A stretch of DNA of 22,936 nucleotides, taken from the IMG/VR virus record IMGVR_UViG_3300020419_000787, positions 1 through 22,936 of that record. One strand, written 5' to 3'. The notes under the pieces are model-generated. The model made no database searches and was not told the origin of the DNA. It was given only the letters and a program-made list of their open reading frames with translations. Below are positions 21,095 to 22,936 of this stretch, piece after piece. Made by a program: the position numbers and the translations under genes. Origin of the DNA: a virus. The first letter of the stretch is position 1. Every line of letters begins with the position of its first letter.

Positions 21095-22498
21095 ATGACA
21101 GCAATAGTAACATCAGCATTTAGAACGGTAAATGCCGAAAATTTTAAACAAGATGTCGCAGATGCAGCCACTAGCGTATATGTGGGAATAGGGAAGGCAG
21201 ACGCTTGGTCCAACTCATTATCAGATACTACTGATACAACTCCATTTACACCTGTTGATGCATTAGATGCTACAGGAGAAGCCTTTCAGAATATGATTGG
21301 TATGAAACTTGTAAGTAGTGCAGACATCTCTCACGTAGTGCCTAGATATACATGGACAACAAATTCAACTTATGTGCCATGGGATTCAGATGACGGTTCA
21401 ATATATGATAAAAAATTCTATATTATAACCTCTGAATTTAAGGTTTATAAAGTAATTAAGGGCGGTGGTGCTGGTTCAACTATACAACCTACACAAACAC
21501 TTACTGATCCTCAAACAGAATCAGATGGTTATACATGGAAATATATGTATACTGTATCAGTTGCTGATGCAGAAAAATTCTTGACTAATTCATATATGCC
21601 AGTTAAGACAGTTGATTCAAAAGCAGGTGGACAGTCTACTGAATATAGTAGTGATTCTACTGCAGAGAATGCATTGTCAGAGGCAGATTATGCTCAATAC
21701 CTAAACCAAAAAGGATCCCTTAATTCTACTACGGCCGCAGGTATTGAAAGAGTCGAAGTTACTAATGGTGGAACATATACCAATGCACCTACTGCTGCTA
21801 TTACTGGAGACGGAACTGGAGCTACTGTAACAGTTAATATGAGTGGTACTGGTTCAAATAAAACAGTAGCAAGTATTACAGTAAGTGCAAAAGGAACAGA
21901 CTACACTATTGCTGATGTCACATTTAGTGCTGGTGATGCAGCTGCAAGAGCAGTTATCTCTCCAGTAAGAGGACATGGTACTGATCCAGTTACTGAATTA
22001 GGAGCATTCTTTATTGGTCTTAATACACAATTAACTGGTAACGAAAGTGGCGATTTAACAGTAGGTAATGATTTTAGGCAAGTAACAATTATTAGAAATC
22101 CATTTAACTTCGGTACTGCCACAGTTGCAACTGCAGCAACACGTAAAGCATTAAGATATTTAGATTTTGCATCTGGTGTAACAGTTACTAATTTTAATGT
22201 TGATGAAGTAATAACTGGTGGAACATCAGGAGCTAAGGCATATGTAACTGAACGTGATGCAGCATCAGGTTACATATACTATCATCAAAATTCAAAAACG
22301 GGTTATAAATCATTCGTAAATGGTGAAACGATAACTGGTGGAACATCATCCACATCAGGAGCTTTAGAGTCAAGTAATGCATTAGGTAATCCGGAAGTAC
22401 AACCAGGCTCAGGAGCCATAATGTTCTTAGAGAATAGAAATCCTATCAACAGAACAACAACACAAATTGAAGATATTAAGGTTATTATAGAATTCTAA
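21095..22498 (+). CDS. 8: Baseplate wedge protein gp8, enlarged
   Basis: T4 gp8 (334 residues) links gp10/gp7 at the wedge edge. This protein has 467. The N-terminal 170 residues are the family: TAIVTSAFRTVNAENFKQDV, SVYVGIGKADAWSN, RYTWTTNSTYVPWDSDD and ESDGYTWKYMYTVS; the family end is IMFLENRNPINRTTTQIEDI. Two extra parts stand out: about 215-290, a beta module beginning IERVEVTNGGTYTNAPTAA, and 365-425, a duplicated VDEVITGGTSGAKAYV / NGETITGGTSSTSGAL. AAGGGA precedes the ATG. The extra modules probably face outward. Confidence 0.9.
   Translation: MTAIVTSAFRTVNAENFKQDVADAATSVYVGIGKADAWSNSLSDTTDTTPFTPVDALDATGEAFQNMIGMKLVSSADISHVVPRYTWTTNSTYVPWDSDDGSIYDKKFYIITSEFKVYKVIKGGGAGSTIQPTQTLTDPQTESDGYTWKYMYTVSVADAEKFLTNSYMPVKTVDSKAGGQSTEYSSDSTAENALSEADYAQYLNQKGSLNSTTAAGIERVEVTNGGTYTNAPTAAITGDGTGATVTVNMSGTGSNKTVASITVSAKGTDYTIADVTFSAGDAAARAVISPVRGHGTDPVTELGAFFIGLNTQLTGNESGDLTVGNDFRQVTIIRNPFNFGTATVATAATRKALRYLDFASGVTVTNFNVDEVITGGTSGAKAYVTERDAASGYIYYHQNSKTGYKSFVNGETITGGTSSTSGALESSNALGNPEVQPGSGAIMFLENRNPINRTTTQIEDIKVIIEF
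22211..22348 (+). repeat. Internal 18-bp direct repeat in gp8
   Basis: ATAACTGGTGGAACATCA occurs at 22211-22228 and 22331-22348, 120 bp (40 codons) apart and in frame. It encodes the ITGGTS core of a duplicated beta unit; a diverged copy lies in gp53. Confidence 0.8.
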
Positions 22499-22533
22499 TA
22501 TACCATTAGTATTAAAAACAGAGAAGAGATAAT

Positions 22534-22936
22534 ATGAGTACAACACGAATAAAAACTTTTGGAAACGCTCCATACTATGATGATTTTTTTACTCCCGACG
22601 CTAGTGGGAAAACAGTAGAAGAAAAGAATTATCATAGAATACTATTCAGACCTGGATACTCTGTTCAGGCAAGAGAACTTACTCAATTACAAACTGCCCT
22701 ACAAGCTCAAATCGATAGACATGGTCAATATGCATTTAAACATGGATCAAGAGTTGTTGGTGGTAAAGTTACTGTTAATACAGAACATGATTTTATAAAA
22801 ATAGAATCAGCATTTACTCACTCTGTTGGTGGTACATTAAATTCAGATAATTATTTATCCACATTTGTAGGTAAAGAAATTACAGGTTATAATAATGTTG
22901 GTAATGAAATTAAAGCAAAGGTATTATCGGTAGTTG
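22534..22936 (+). CDS. DUF4815 virion structural protein, 3' partial
   Basis: The first 134 residues read MSTTRIKTFGNAPYYDDFFT, then EKNYHRILFRPGYSVQAREL and TQLQTALQAQIDRHGQYAFK followed by HGSRVVGGKVTV. This is the start of the DUF4815 family, large structural proteins of marine T4-likes that follow gp8, sometimes called tail-fibre or neck proteins. AAGAGAT lies 5-9 nt before the ATG. The protein continues beyond the window and is usually long (often over 1000 residues, from memory). Place behind gp8 fits a baseplate-linked fibre or fibre-holding part, the function not proven. Confidence 0.85.
   Translation, partial: MSTTRIKTFGNAPYYDDFFTPDASGKTVEEKNYHRILFRPGYSVQARELTQLQTALQAQIDRHGQYAFKHGSRVVGGKVTVNTEHDFIKIESAFTHSVGGTLNSDNYLSTFVGKEITGYNNVGNEIKAKVLSVV

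Noticed and set aside
1-22936. CRISPR array, insertion sequence, integrase, tRNA genes or photosynthesis genes
   Set aside because: Looked for on both strands; no spaced repeats, transposase or integrase motifs, tRNA cloverleaf or psb/hli-type proteins were seen.

Overview
The window reads as part of the genome of a marine T4-like myovirus of the cyanophage/pelagimyophage type. The evidence is the T4 gene orders 33-59-32 and 2-4 next to 53, an almost complete set of T4 baseplate proteins whose sequences look like marine T4-likes (gp32 without zinc cysteines, a DUF4815 structural protein, a gp5 spike without lysozyme), low G+C (about one third by eye), short intergenic gaps and gene ends that overlap by ATGA or TAATG. 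No photosynthesis, tRNA, integrase or CRISPR sequence is visible. The host cannot be fixed from this window. A glutamine-riboswitch-like leader with a YRG-repeat peptide leans towards a Prochlorococcus/Synechococcus phage, but a pelagiphage is not excluded.

Left part (1-4700), early and accessory genes on the + strand. It begins inside a CHASE2 / membrane / class III adenylate cyclase gene (5' end missing), followed by a small membrane protein whose start is unresolved. Then come short transcription units, most opened by near-perfect sigma70 promoters (TTGACA, 17 nt, TATAAT) that also share a conserved transcribed leader ending in the ribosome site TGATAAGGAG. They carry an HExxH metalloprotease-like protein, a conserved phage hypothetical, a SWIM-type zinc protein and a run of five tiny coupled genes. 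That run ends in a strong terminator whose loop is exactly complementary to the ribosome site of these leaders.

Middle (4715-8120), replication and late-switch genes: an unknown 391-residue protein, gp33 (late transcription co-activator), gp59 (helicase loader) and gp32 (single-strand DNA binding protein, with its own promoter and a repeat-bearing leader). After the gp32 terminator a late promoter (TATAAATA) leads straight into a glutamine-riboswitch-like RNA and a 53-residue peptide with three YRG(V/I)K(Y/W) repeats. A UUCG hairpin ends this unit and the opposing one.

Right part (8123-22936), virion assembly. On the - strand, read right to left: gp4 head-completion nuclease, a gp2-like protein, a gp54/gp19-type tube protein, the gp26 baseplate protein, a -1-frame extension reached through a run of seven T (a probable programmed frameshift like lambda G/GT), an EF-hand two-helix membrane protein, a tiny membrane protein and the tape measure protein (gp29-like). 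On the + strand: gp48, gp53, gp27-like hub, gp5-like spike, gp25, gp6, a gp7-like wedge protein, gp8 and the start of a DUF4815 protein. The two arms diverge at about 12.96 kb from opposed late promoters. Together they encode most of the baseplate, the tube start, the tape measure and its chaperones.
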